Shown here piece after piece: positions 52,380-60,706 of a stretch of DNA of 64,000 nt. The stretch comes from Robiginitomaculum sp. (lineage in GTDB: Bacteria > Pseudomonadota > Alphaproteobacteria > Caulobacterales > Maricaulaceae): positions 6,355 through 70,354 of the forward strand of contig JAKIUV010000003.1 of NCBI GenBank assembly GCA_021647375.1. The letters are read 5' to 3'. The position numbers were made by a program, and so were the translations under genes. The notes beneath the pieces are model-generated. The model worked only from the letters and a program-made list of their open reading frames with translations. It searched no databases and was not told the origin of the DNA. Position 1 is the stretch's first letter; each line of letters starts with the position of its first letter.

Positions 52380-53418
52380 TTTGTGCGACCCACTCTCCTA
52401 CTTGTTTTGTTGAAAGACTGCCGCCCAAATCCCCCGTCACTTGACCCGCATCCAAGGCTTGTTCTACGGCTTTCTCAATTGCTAGCGCTTCGGCGTCCAG
52501 CCCAAAACTGGTACGCAGCATCCATGCGGCGGATAAAATCATAGCGATGGGATTGGCCTTGCCTTGGCCTGCAATATCCGGCGCACTGCCGTGGATAGGC
52601 TCGTACATTCCCGTAGTCCCAGCGCCTAAACTGGCCGACGGAATAACGCCCATAGAGCCGCACAGCATAGACGCCTCATCGGTTAATATATCCCCGAACA
52701 TGTTCTCGGTCAGGATGACATCAAAGTCCCGTGGGCGGGTCAACATATGCATAGCCATAGCATCGACGAGAGTGTGTTCCAGTTCAATATCAGGATAATC
52801 TTTAGCGACCTCAATCACCACTTCGCGCCACAGACGAGACGTCTCCAATACATTCGATTTATCCACCGATGTCACTTTGCCGCGCCTTGTCTTGGCGAGG
52901 TCAAAGGCGCGCCGCGTAATGCGCTCTATTTCCATTTCGCTATAGCGGCAGACATCATATGCGCCCAAATTATCCCGGCCTTTATCGCCGAAATAAATCC
53001 CGCCCGTCAGCTCGCGCACCACGACAAAATCAACACCCTCCAGATATTCTGGTTTGAGGGGGGAGCTTGCGATTAAAGATGCAAAGGGTTTGGCAGGACG
53101 CACATTGGCGAACAGTTCCAGTTTTTTGCGCAAGATCAAAAGCCCGCCAAGCTCCGGCCTGTCAGAACCTTTAAGGTGATCCCACCGTGGCCCGCCGACT
53201 GCACCCAGCAAAATGGCACCAGTACGCTTGGCCGAAGCCAAAGTTTCGTCCGGCAAAGGTGTACCGCGTTCGTCAATAGCCGCCCCACCAATAAGATGCT
53301 CTTCAATGTCCAGTGTATGCCCAAATGCGTTAGCGGTGGCGTTTAAGACAATAAGAGAAGTCAAACCAACTTCCGGCCCAATGCCGTCACCGGGGAGATA
53401 TGTGAAATTTATGTTCAT
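52366..53418 (-). CDS. leuB: 3-Isopropylmalate dehydrogenase
   Basis: LeuB oxidises and decarboxylates 3-isopropylmalate in leucine synthesis, using NAD. The 350-residue product has the family blocks GDGIGPEV near the start, the catalytic tyrosine in RELTGGIYFG, SVDKSNVLETSRLWR and NMFGDILTDEASMLCGSMG. It overlaps leuD by 4 bases at its start and ilvA by 14 bases at its end. Confidence 0.97.
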   Translation of the reverse strand: MNINFTYLPGDGIGPEVGLTSLIVLNATANAFGHTLDIEEHLIGGAAIDERGTPLPDETLASAKRTGAILLGAVGGPRWDHLKGSDRPELGGLLILRKKLELFANVRPAKPFASLIASSPLKPEYLEGVDFVVVRELTGGIYFGDKGRDNLGAYDVCRYSEMEIERITRRAFDLAKTRRGKVTSVDKSNVLETSRLWREVVIEVAKDYPDIELEHTLVDAMAMHMLTRPRDFDVILTENMFGDILTDEASMLCGSMGVIPSASLGAGTTGMYEPIHGSAPDIAGQGKANPIAMILSAAWMLRTSFGLDAEALAIEKAVEQALDAGQVTGDLGGSLSTKQVGEWVAQNVST

Positions 53419-53993
53419 TGTGCCGCCTCATACTCTGTAATCGCATCATCTTGCCCCAACAAATAATCCAACTCGTCCTGCCCCTGTAATAAGCACAAGC
53501 GCGAAAACGGATCGATTTTAAACGGATATGTGCCGCCGTTCTTGGGCAAGCGGACTTCGCAAGCCTCCAAATCAATGGTCACGTCTTCGCCCGGATGGTC
53601 GAGTAGCCACTCATGGGCGGACTTTTCTATGACGATGGGGAGAAAACCATTTTTGAGGGCATTGGCATGAAAAATATCGGCAATTTCTGAACTGATGACC
53701 GCGCGAAATCCGTAATCCATGAGCGCCCACGGTGCATGTTCGCGCGAGGAGCCACAGCCGAAATTATGTCCTGCCACCAATATCTGCGCCGCTTTGGCGG
53801 TATCCGAATTTAGTGGATGGTCGTTTTCCTTGCCGTTCTCGTCATAGCGCCAATCATTAAATGCCAATTTGCCCAGGCCTTCGCGCGAGGTCATGGTCAA
53901 GAACCGCGCCGGAATTACTTGGTCTGTGTCGATGTTTTCCATACGCAGAACCAGAGTTTCAGAGGTCAGAGTTTTGAAAGGAGGGAAGCTCAT
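53415..53993 (-). CDS. leuD: 3-Isopropylmalate dehydratase small subunit
   Basis: The 192-residue subunit pairs with LeuC to isomerise 2- to 3-isopropylmalate. It shows NIDTDQVIPARFL and the substrate-loop sequence GCGSSREHAPWAL. The length is normal. Its start overlaps the leuC stop by one base and its end overlaps leuB. All four leu genes here run in the order A-C-D-B. Confidence 0.97.
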   Translation of the reverse strand: MSFPPFKTLTSETLVLRMENIDTDQVIPARFLTMTSREGLGKLAFNDWRYDENGKENDHPLNSDTAKAAQILVAGHNFGCGSSREHAPWALMDYGFRAVISSEIADIFHANALKNGFLPIVIEKSAHEWLLDHPGEDVTIDLEACEVRLPKNGGTYPFKIDPFSRLCLLQGQDELDYLLGQDDAITEYEAAQ

Positions 53994-55363
53994 TATATAC
54001 TCCTTAATAATGTTTGGGCATCTGTAATCACGCCCGTAACCGCACTGGCCGCTGCCGTGGCGGGAGAGGCTAGGACGGTGCGCACGCCGGGGCCTTGGCG
54101 GCCTTCGAAATTGCGGTTGGAAGTGGAGACGATGAGGTCGCCCGGCTTGCCAATATCACCGTTCATGCCAATACACATAGAGCAGCCCGGTTCGCGCCAC
54201 TGCGCCCCTGCGGCCAAGAATGTTTCGTGCAGACCCTCGGCTTCGGCCTGTATTTTGACCTGCTCAGACCCTGGTACGAAAACGGCGGTGACACTGTCCG
54301 CCACGGATTTGCCCTCAAGAATTTTCGCGGCGACGCGGAAATCCTCTATGCGGGAATTGGTGCATGAACCGATAAACACCGTATCAACTTTGGTGCCCGC
54401 AATTGCTGTCCCTGCCTGCATATCCATATAGGCATTATCTTCGGGCACCAATCCGTCAATGGGCATAGCCATGCCGGGGTGGGTGCCATAAGTGACCATG
54501 GGTTTGATGTCAGCTGCGTCCAAGCGCACTTCTTTGTCATAAGTACAGCCCGCATCTGAAGCCAGAGATAGCCAATCCGCCGCCGCCTTATCAAAGTCGG
54601 CAGGTGCCATGACTTTGCCCTCAAAATATGCGACAGTTGTTGCGTCAGGAGCAATCATGCCCGCCCGTGCGCCTGCTTCGATGGACATATTGCACACGGT
54701 CATGCGCGCGCTCATATCCATGTCTTCAAAACATTGCCCTCTATATTCAATCACATGTCCGGTGCCGCCGCCGACCCCGACTTTGGCAATGATGGCAAGG
54801 ATAACATCTTTGGCCGAAACCCCGTCAGCTAGTTCACCGTCCACCCAAATACACATGGATTTTGGCTTGCGCATCAAAATACACTGGTTCGCCAAGACAT
54901 GCCCGACTTGTGTCGTGCCGATGCCGAACGCCAATGCCCCAAATGCGCCGTGGGTGGCAGTGTGGCTATCGCCGCAGACAATGGTTTTGCCCGGCCATGT
55001 AGCGCCAAGCTCCGGCCCCATAACATGGACGATCCCCCGATAAGGACTATCCCAGCCGTGGGTAGTGATGCCGTGTTCAGCCGTGTTGGCCAAGAGCATC
55101 TCGACCTGCTTTTCCGCCTGCGCACTCACATAAGGGCGCGAGCCGTCTTTGTTCACAAGCGTCGGCGTCGAGTGGTCAATAGTCGCCAAGGTTAGGTCTG
55201 GCCTGCGCACCTTTAGCCCGCGCTCCCTAAGCACCGTAAATGCTTGCGGCGTCGTCACCTCGTGGATGAGGTGCAGATCAATAAACACAGTCGCAGGCCG
55301 TTCGCGCGTCTCTAGCGCAACAACATGCCGTTCCCAGACTTTATCAAACAGTGATTTAGGCAT
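53993..55363 (-). CDS. leuC: 3-Isopropylmalate dehydratase large subunit
   Basis: The 456-residue aconitase-type subunit carries the 4Fe-4S cluster with its first cysteine in GSCTNSRIEDF and two more in GCSMCIGMNGD. CGDSHTATHGAFGAL binds the substrate. It lacks about ten residues compared with E. coli LeuC. A good ribosome site AAGGGGGA lies before the start. A family B palindromic repeat separates it from leuA. Confidence 0.97.
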   Translation of the reverse strand: MPKSLFDKVWERHVVALETRERPATVFIDLHLIHEVTTPQAFTVLRERGLKVRRPDLTLATIDHSTPTLVNKDGSRPYVSAQAEKQVEMLLANTAEHGITTHGWDSPYRGIVHVMGPELGATWPGKTIVCGDSHTATHGAFGALAFGIGTTQVGHVLANQCILMRKPKSMCIWVDGELADGVSAKDVILAIIAKVGVGGGTGHVIEYRGQCFEDMDMSARMTVCNMSIEAGARAGMIAPDATTVAYFEGKVMAPADFDKAAADWLSLASDAGCTYDKEVRLDAADIKPMVTYGTHPGMAMPIDGLVPEDNAYMDMQAGTAIAGTKVDTVFIGSCTNSRIEDFRVAAKILEGKSVADSVTAVFVPGSEQVKIQAEAEGLHETFLAAGAQWREPGCSMCIGMNGDIGKPGDLIVSTSNRNFEGRQGPGVRTVLASPATAAASAVTGVITDAQTLLRSI

Positions 55364-55385
55364 AGGTGTTTCCCCCTTTAAATCT

Positions 55386-55546
55386 CATCCTCTCACCGCG
55401 CTGTCGCGCACCTCTCCCCATGGTGTTATCACCCTTGGGAGAGGTTAAGATTGCCTGCCCCTTACAATTTTTTTTGTAATTCACCGCTAGACGCGCCAAC
55501 GCCTCCTCTCCCATAGGGAGAGGAACAAGGTGAGGAGCTTGGATGT
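55386..55546. repeat. Palindromic intergenic repeat, family B copy 1
   Basis: Lying between leuC and leuA, this about 160-base element has inverted arms CTCTCACC...GGGGAGAGG-type on one side and CTCTCCCATAGGGAGAGG on the other. Its reverse complement aligns with 59498-59642, sharing CATCCAAG, CTCACCTTGTTCCTCTCCC and a CGCGCGACAGCG-like block. Contains no gene. Confidence 0.8.
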
Positions 55547-55561
55547 TCAAGTTAATCTCCA

Positions 55562-57127
55562 TCAGTGCTGTGCCGCGATTGGGTGTTGGCTATCGCCTTT
55601 GCCGACCCGTTTGGCGCGGCGCTCTATGCGGTTAATCACATCAAGATAGGCGCGGGCTGTGGCCAGGATTGTGTCCGTCGATGTGCCGCGCCCGTTATAA
55701 CTTTCGCCGTTCGCGCTTACTCTTATATCCGCCTCGGCCATGGCGTCTTCGCCCTCGGTGACACTGCGGGCGGAGAAACTATCCAGATGCAAATTATGCC
55801 CAGTTAATTTGTTCATAGCAAGAAGCACCGCATTGACCGGGCCACCTGCTTTCAAACTCGTGCCTATAGTTCGTCCGTCCTCATGGTTGAGGCACACCGT
55901 AGCTTCGGGGTTTTCATTGCCTTGCGATCCTGCGCTCACATAAAGACTATCTATTTCCCACGGCCCCGCACCGCCAATAGCTTCACCCAAAATAAGCGCC
56001 TCCACATCGGCGTCGAACACTTCTTTCTTTTTATCGGCCAGGGTTTTGAAATCCACGAACACGGATTGCAATTGGTTGTCCGATAGGGTGAAGCCTAATT
56101 TCTCCGCTCGGTGTTTCAGGGCGGCGCGGCCTGAATGCTTGCCCAGCACCAGATTGTCAGGCTCTAAGCCAATGTCTTCGGGCTTCATAATCTCGTAAGT
56201 TTCCCGGTTGGCCAACATGCCGTGTTGGTGAATGCCGCTTTCATGGGCGAAGGCATTGGCACCGACAATGGCTTTATTGCGCGCCAGCGGATTGCCGGTA
56301 ATCGACGCCAGCATTTTAGACGCCATGCTAATTTTCTGGGTGTTGATACCCGTATCCAGCCCGTAAAAATCGTTTCGGGTGCGCAGCGCCATGGCCACTT
56401 CTTCGAGGGCGCAATTCCCTGCCCGCTCACCGATACCGTTGAGGGCACACTCAATTTGTCTGGCCCCGCCGCGCACTGCCGCCAGAGAATTGGCAACGGC
56501 CAAACCAAGGTCATCATGACAATGGGCCGAGAAAACTGCCCCCGCAGCGCCGTCTACTTCCGTGGTTAAAAACCGAAACAAATCGGTAATTTCTTCGGGC
56601 GTGGTATAGCCAACCGTATCGGGGATATTGATGGTGGTTGCGCCTGCCGCAATGGCAGCTTCGACCACGGTTTTCAGATAATCCCGCTCGGTGCGGATGG
56701 CGTCTTCGCAGGAAAATTCGACATTATCGGTATATTCAAGCGCCAGCGTAATGCCAGCCACGGCTTTCTCAATCACCTGGTCTTTGGACATTTTTAATTT
56801 ATATTCCCGGTGCAGGGGCGAGGTAGCGATGAACACATGCAGGCGGGATTTTTTGGCTGGCGCTATGGCGTCTCCCGCCGCACGAATGTCGCCCGGATTA
56901 CACCGCGCTAGCGAGCAAATTGTCGTGCCCGTAATTTCCCGCGCAATGGTCTGCACGGCCTCAAAATCACCGGGCGATGCCACGGCAAATCCGGCTTCGA
57001 TAATATCCACCCCAAGCTCAGAGAGCGCCCGCGCCATGCGCAGTTTCTGCCCCCCGTCCATAGAGAAGCCCGGCGCTTGTTCGCCGTCGCGTAAGGTTGT
57101 GTCGAAGATTTTTATTTTATTGGTCAT
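55562..57127 (-). CDS. leuA: 2-Isopropylmalate synthase
   Basis: LeuA condenses 2-oxoisovalerate with acetyl-CoA, the committed step of leucine synthesis. The 521-residue product has the catalytic opening TTLRDGEQAPGFSM, metal ligands in FSAHCHDDLGLAVANSL and NGIGERAGN, and a C-terminal LeuA regulatory domain (from about 390) with SVTEGEDAMAEADI that senses leucine. Size and layout are normal for the long bacterial form. Confidence 0.96.
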   Translation of the reverse strand: MTNKIKIFDTTLRDGEQAPGFSMDGGQKLRMARALSELGVDIIEAGFAVASPGDFEAVQTIAREITGTTICSLARCNPGDIRAAGDAIAPAKKSRLHVFIATSPLHREYKLKMSKDQVIEKAVAGITLALEYTDNVEFSCEDAIRTERDYLKTVVEAAIAAGATTINIPDTVGYTTPEEITDLFRFLTTEVDGAAGAVFSAHCHDDLGLAVANSLAAVRGGARQIECALNGIGERAGNCALEEVAMALRTRNDFYGLDTGINTQKISMASKMLASITGNPLARNKAIVGANAFAHESGIHQHGMLANRETYEIMKPEDIGLEPDNLVLGKHSGRAALKHRAEKLGFTLSDNQLQSVFVDFKTLADKKKEVFDADVEALILGEAIGGAGPWEIDSLYVSAGSQGNENPEATVCLNHEDGRTIGTSLKAGGPVNAVLLAMNKLTGHNLHLDSFSARSVTEGEDAMAEADIRVSANGESYNGRGTSTDTILATARAYLDVINRIERRAKRVGKGDSQHPIAAQH

Positions 57128-57149
57128 TGTCTATACCCATTAGTTTTTG

Positions 57150-57250
57150 GATCGCGTTCCGAGCGATAGCGAGGCAAGGGCGACCGCCCGTCGGCGCTTA
57201 TGCGCCGCGCCCGCGCAGGCGTCAGCAAAGCTGACTTGCCGTGAGCGAAA
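57150..57250. repeat. GC-rich intergenic hairpin cluster upstream of leuA
   Basis: The 127-base gap between the ACT gene and leuA contains several small perfect hairpins, such as GGCGC-TTAT-GCGCC (57193-57206) and GTCAGC-AAA-GCTGAC (57221-57235). It is very GC-rich and differs from the other repeat families. It may be a third repeat type or an mRNA processing/stability element. Confidence 0.45.
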
Positions 57251-57254
57251 TACC

Positions 57255-57557
57255 TCATGCCCACTCCGCCCGCGTCCTGCGCCCGACTTTTTCCGCCGAA
57301 ACAACATTATACAGCCGCTCTAATTGCTTGCACAAAGTATCAAGATTACGCGGCCCGCCCAGGTCTTCGATGGCGACCAGCAAATCAAAATCCCCGTCCA
57401 CCCGTTGCGTGCAATGGACATCGCGGTAATCATATCCGCGCCGCTCAATCGTCCCAAGCGTGCGCAGGAGCGTCCCCGAAACATCCTGGAGTACAATCTT
57501 CAACTTCCCGGAAACACCAGAACGCTCAAAAGTTTTATCAGCTTGTAGGTTGGTCAT
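57255..57557 (-). CDS. Short ACT-domain protein, IlvM-like acetolactate synthase subunit
   Basis: The 100-residue product has one ACT domain (about residues 17-88) with VSGTLLRTLGTIERRGYDYRDVHC and a closing LERLYNVVSAEKV. Its size and pattern are closer to enteric IlvM than to the 160-190-residue IlvN/IlvH usual in alphaproteobacteria. It follows ilvB and a small membrane-protein gene in one operon. It probably acts as the regulatory subunit of acetolactate synthase or as an amino-acid-sensing partner. Not certain which. Confidence 0.6.
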   Translation of the reverse strand: MTNLQADKTFERSGVSGKLKIVLQDVSGTLLRTLGTIERRGYDYRDVHCTQRVDGDFDLLVAIEDLGGPRNLDTLCKQLERLYNVVSAEKVGRRTRAEWA

Positions 57558-57801
57558 TTTTTACCTTATTTTTCATTGTTTGAACCACATCCGCCACATG
57601 GCCTCCAAGTAGACACAGGAGCGCTGGCGCCAGAATATAAAAAGAATTGGTAAGCGCCGTAACTACATTCCAAAGGTTTTTTAAAGGCGAGTTTGAACCC
57701 CAACTCATGAAAGCCGTACCGCTCAAGTCTATCAGCGTCCAACCAATAAACTGTAAGAACAAAACACCTGATGTGATGTAAAGGAATGTCCTAAGTATCA
57801 T
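57538..57801 (-). CDS. Small membrane protein within the ilvB operon
   Basis: The 87-residue product has two hydrophobic helices (about residues 2-24 and 47-71) and a basic, lysine-rich C-terminus. It starts 1 base after the ilvB stop and its end overlaps the ACT gene by 20 bases, so it is translated with the operon. I do not recognise the family. A role linked to acetolactate synthase or to transport is inferred only from position. Confidence 0.5.
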   Translation of the reverse strand: MILRTFLYITSGVLFLQFIGWTLIDLSGTAFMSWGSNSPLKNLWNVVTALTNSFYILAPALLCLLGGHVADVVQTMKNKVKNDQPTS

Positions 57802-57802
57802 A

Positions 57803-59479
57803 TTATCGCTCCATCATATCTGCATTGCTGCGCCCTGGTGGTACGAGTGGCCAGACGTTTTCGCTGGCACTGATTTTTACGTGCATCAGGATTGGGCCTT
57901 TGGCGGCTAGTAATCTATCTATGCCTGCGTCTACCTCGCTTCGTTTTGTGACTGTGAATGCGTCTATTTGAAACGCGCGGGCGACCTCTGCGAAATCCGG
58001 ATTATCATAGAGGTCGACCTCGGAATAATTTTCATCGAAGAATACTTCTTGCCATTGGCGCACCATGCCCAGAACGCCGTTGTCGAGCAGCACAATTTTC
58101 AGCGGAATTTGGTACCGGTTTAGCGTGGCCAGTTCCTGGATATTCATCATGATGGAGCCGTCGCCCGATACGGTGATGACCGTGCGGTCGGGACAGCCGA
58201 GTTGTGCGCCGAGGCCTGCGGGCATACCGAAGCCCATCGTGCCGAGACCGCCGGATGTTATGTGGTCTTTCGGGTCGTCAAAATAACAATGTTGCGCCAC
58301 CCACATTTGGTGCTGTCCCACATCGCAGGTAATAATGGCGTTTTCAGGGGCGCGTCTTGTCAGGTCGTGCAACAGTTTTGGTGCATAAACATTATCGCCG
58401 GGTGCGTTATAGTCCACGGCAAATTCTGTCCGCCGAGCATAGCAAAGTTCGCGCCAATCGTCTGCATTTGATTTACCCGGGTTAAGCGCGGCGAGATTTT
58501 TCTTGAGCGAGCCTTCCAGCCAAATATCGGCTTTCCTGAGTTTGTTTATTTCCGCAATATCAATGTCCATATGGATGATTTTTGCCTTGGGCGCAAAGGT
58601 GTCCAATTTACCCGTGGCCCGGTCATCAAAGCGGGCACCTGCAACGATAAGCAAGTCAGCCTCTTGCACGGCAAAATTGGCGGCTTTCAGGCCGTGCATG
58701 CCGAGCATGCCGAGGAAATGTGGATGATCGGACGGCATGGCGCCGAGGCCTTTCAGGGTCGAGACCACCGGGATTTCTGTTCGCTCTACGAGGTCGCGTA
58801 ATTCCTTAACCCCGTCGCCTTGGGCAATACCACCGCCAATATAAAACAATGGTTTCTTGGCCGCGCGCATCATGTCTTCGCAAATTTTTATATGCTCTGA
58901 ACTACCCATTTCCGGTTTAACTTTCGGATAAGGCCGCCAGCGGTGACGCTTTGTCGTTGTTGCATTGGCTACGTCTTTGGGTAGGTCAATAAGCACAGGA
59001 CCGGGGCGGCCTTCGGCAGCAATATAATAGGCTTCTTCGACCATGCCGGGAATGTCCGCCGGGTCGCGGGCGATATAGCTGTGCTTGACGATGGGCAGGG
59101 TGATGCCGAAAATATCGACCTCTTGGAACGCATCTGTACCCATCAAATCCGAAGGCACTTGCCCGGTGATAAAGACGACGGGAACACTGTCCAGATAGGC
59201 GTCTGCAATCCCGGTGACCAAATTTGTCGCGCCAGGGCCAGATGTGGCGAGACAGGTTCCAACCTTGCCCGTGGCGCGCGCATAGCCAATAGCTGCCATG
59301 GCGCAACCTTGTTCGTGGCGGCCAAGAATGTGCTTGAGACCACTGCCCGGCAATACATCATAGACGGGCATAATCGCCCCGCCCGGATAGCCGAAAATAA
59401 GATCAACACCTTGCTCTTTTAAGCTGTCGAGAAGCAGTTGTGCGCCGGATTTTGCCGCATGTTTTTTTGGGTGGGTCAT
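57803..59479 (-). CDS. ilvB: Acetolactate synthase large subunit
   Basis: IlvB uses thiamine diphosphate to join two pyruvates, or pyruvate with 2-oxobutanoate, at the start of valine and isoleucine synthesis. The 558-residue product has FGYPGGAIMPVYD, the ThDP-activating Glu56 in GRHEQG, and the magnesium motif GDGSIMMN ending in an asparagine-type site. A methionine seven codons upstream (59500) lies inside the family B repeat, so I place the start at 59479. It precedes the small membrane-protein gene by one base. Confidence 0.95.
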   Translation of the reverse strand: MTHPKKHAAKSGAQLLLDSLKEQGVDLIFGYPGGAIMPVYDVLPGSGLKHILGRHEQGCAMAAIGYARATGKVGTCLATSGPGATNLVTGIADAYLDSVPVVFITGQVPSDLMGTDAFQEVDIFGITLPIVKHSYIARDPADIPGMVEEAYYIAAEGRPGPVLIDLPKDVANATTTKRHRWRPYPKVKPEMGSSEHIKICEDMMRAAKKPLFYIGGGIAQGDGVKELRDLVERTEIPVVSTLKGLGAMPSDHPHFLGMLGMHGLKAANFAVQEADLLIVAGARFDDRATGKLDTFAPKAKIIHMDIDIAEINKLRKADIWLEGSLKKNLAALNPGKSNADDWRELCYARRTEFAVDYNAPGDNVYAPKLLHDLTRRAPENAIITCDVGQHQMWVAQHCYFDDPKDHITSGGLGTMGFGMPAGLGAQLGCPDRTVITVSGDGSIMMNIQELATLNRYQIPLKIVLLDNGVLGMVRQWQEVFFDENYSEVDLYDNPDFAEVARAFQIDAFTVTKRSEVDAGIDRLLAAKGPILMHVKISASENVWPLVPPGRSNADMMER

Positions 59480-59497
59480 GCTGTGTATCCTTGCTGA

Positions 59498-59642
59498 CAT
59501 CCAAGCCCCTCACCTTGTTCCTCTCCCAAAAGGAGAGGAGACGTTGGCGCGACTACCATGGTATTTGCAAATATACGGTGTGGGTCAGCCAACCTTAGCC
59601 TCTCCTTTAGGGAGAGGCGCGCGACAGCGGGTGAGGGGCTTG
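59498..59642. repeat. Palindromic intergenic repeat, family B copy 2
   Basis: The roughly 145-base element lies between ilvC and ilvB. Its outer arms (CCAAGCCCCTCACC and GGTGAGGGGCTTG) are nearly perfect inverted repeats, and inner arms CTCTCCCAAAAGGAGAG and CTCTCCTTTAGGGAGAG form further hairpins. It aligns in reverse orientation with the copy at 55386-55546. No gene inside. Confidence 0.85.
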
Positions 59643-59665
59643 AATTTATTTGGGACAACACCATC

Positions 59666-60691
59666 TCAATTCACATCCTTATCAATAACTTTGCCCGCTT
59701 TAATCCACGGCATCATGTCTCTGAGTTTTTCGCCTGTGGTTTCGATCAAATGCTCTTTATTTTGGCGGCGTCTGGCTGTCATGCTTGGATAGCCAAGTGC
59801 GCCTTCCATGATGAAGTTTTTGGCGTATTCACCGTTTTGGATATTGGCCAAAGCCTGTTTCATAGCGGCGCGGCTTTCCTCATTTATCACCTTATTGCCC
59901 GTCACATATTCACCATATTCGGCATTGTTGGATATGGAGTAATTCATATCGGCTATGCCGCCCTCATACATCAAGTCGACGATGAGTTTAAGCTCGTGCA
60001 AGCATTCAAAATAGGCCAGTTCCGGCGCGTAACCCGCTTCGACCAAAGTCTCAAAACCCATTTTAACCAATTCGACAGCGCCGCCGCACAACACCGCTTG
60101 TTCGCCGAATAAATCGGTTTCGGTTTCGTCCTTAAAGGTCGTATGGATAATGGCCGTCCGCCCGCCGCCAATGGCCGACGCATAAGACTTGGCCAGCTCG
60201 ACCGCAAAGCCGGAATTGGCATCTTGCTCAACAGCGATGAGGTCGGGAATGCCGCGCCCGCCTTCAAATTCTGAACGCACCGTATGACCGGGGGCTTTGG
60301 GGGCAACCATAATCACGTCCAAATCCCGGCGCGGCACAATCTGTCCGTAATGCACGGCAAAGCCGTGCCCGAATGCAAGCGCTGCACCCTCTTTGATATT
60401 GGGTTCAATATCTTCGCGGTAAATCTTAGCTTGATATTCGTCGGGTGCCAAAACCATGACCACATCCGCGCCCGCCACGGCTTCGGCAGGCGTTTTCACG
60501 TCAAGGCCGTCGGCGATAACTTTCTTGCGGGTGGCCGAGCTTTCCAAAAGCCCAACAACCACGGACACACCACTGTCTTTGAGGTTAAGCGCGTGGGCGC
60601 GACCTTGGGAGCCATAGCCGATAATGCAGACTTTCTTCGATTGTATAATCGAAAGGTCGCAGTCTTTGTCGTAAGAAATTTGTAAAGTCAT
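59666..60691 (-). CDS. ilvC: Ketol-acid reductoisomerase
   Basis: IlvC converts acetolactate to dihydroxyisovalerate (and the isoleucine counterpart) with NADPH. The 341-residue product is the short class I form: GYGSQGRAHALNL near residue 25 binds the cofactor, with metal ligands in FGEQAVLCGG and ECLHELKLIVDLMYEGG. AAAGAAAG precedes the start. A family B repeat separates it from ilvB downstream. Confidence 0.97.
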   Translation of the reverse strand: MTLQISYDKDCDLSIIQSKKVCIIGYGSQGRAHALNLKDSGVSVVVGLLESSATRKKVIADGLDVKTPAEAVAGADVVMVLAPDEYQAKIYREDIEPNIKEGAALAFGHGFAVHYGQIVPRRDLDVIMVAPKAPGHTVRSEFEGGRGIPDLIAVEQDANSGFAVELAKSYASAIGGGRTAIIHTTFKDETETDLFGEQAVLCGGAVELVKMGFETLVEAGYAPELAYFECLHELKLIVDLMYEGGIADMNYSISNNAEYGEYVTGNKVINEESRAAMKQALANIQNGEYAKNFIMEGALGYPSMTARRRQNKEHLIETTGEKLRDMMPWIKAGKVIDKDVN

Positions 60692-60706
60692 TATATGTGT
60701 CTTTCT

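Noticed and set aside
59480..59500. ilvB start at the first in-frame ATG (59500)
   Set aside because: That codon lies inside the family B repeat; the conserved part begins after the second methionine.
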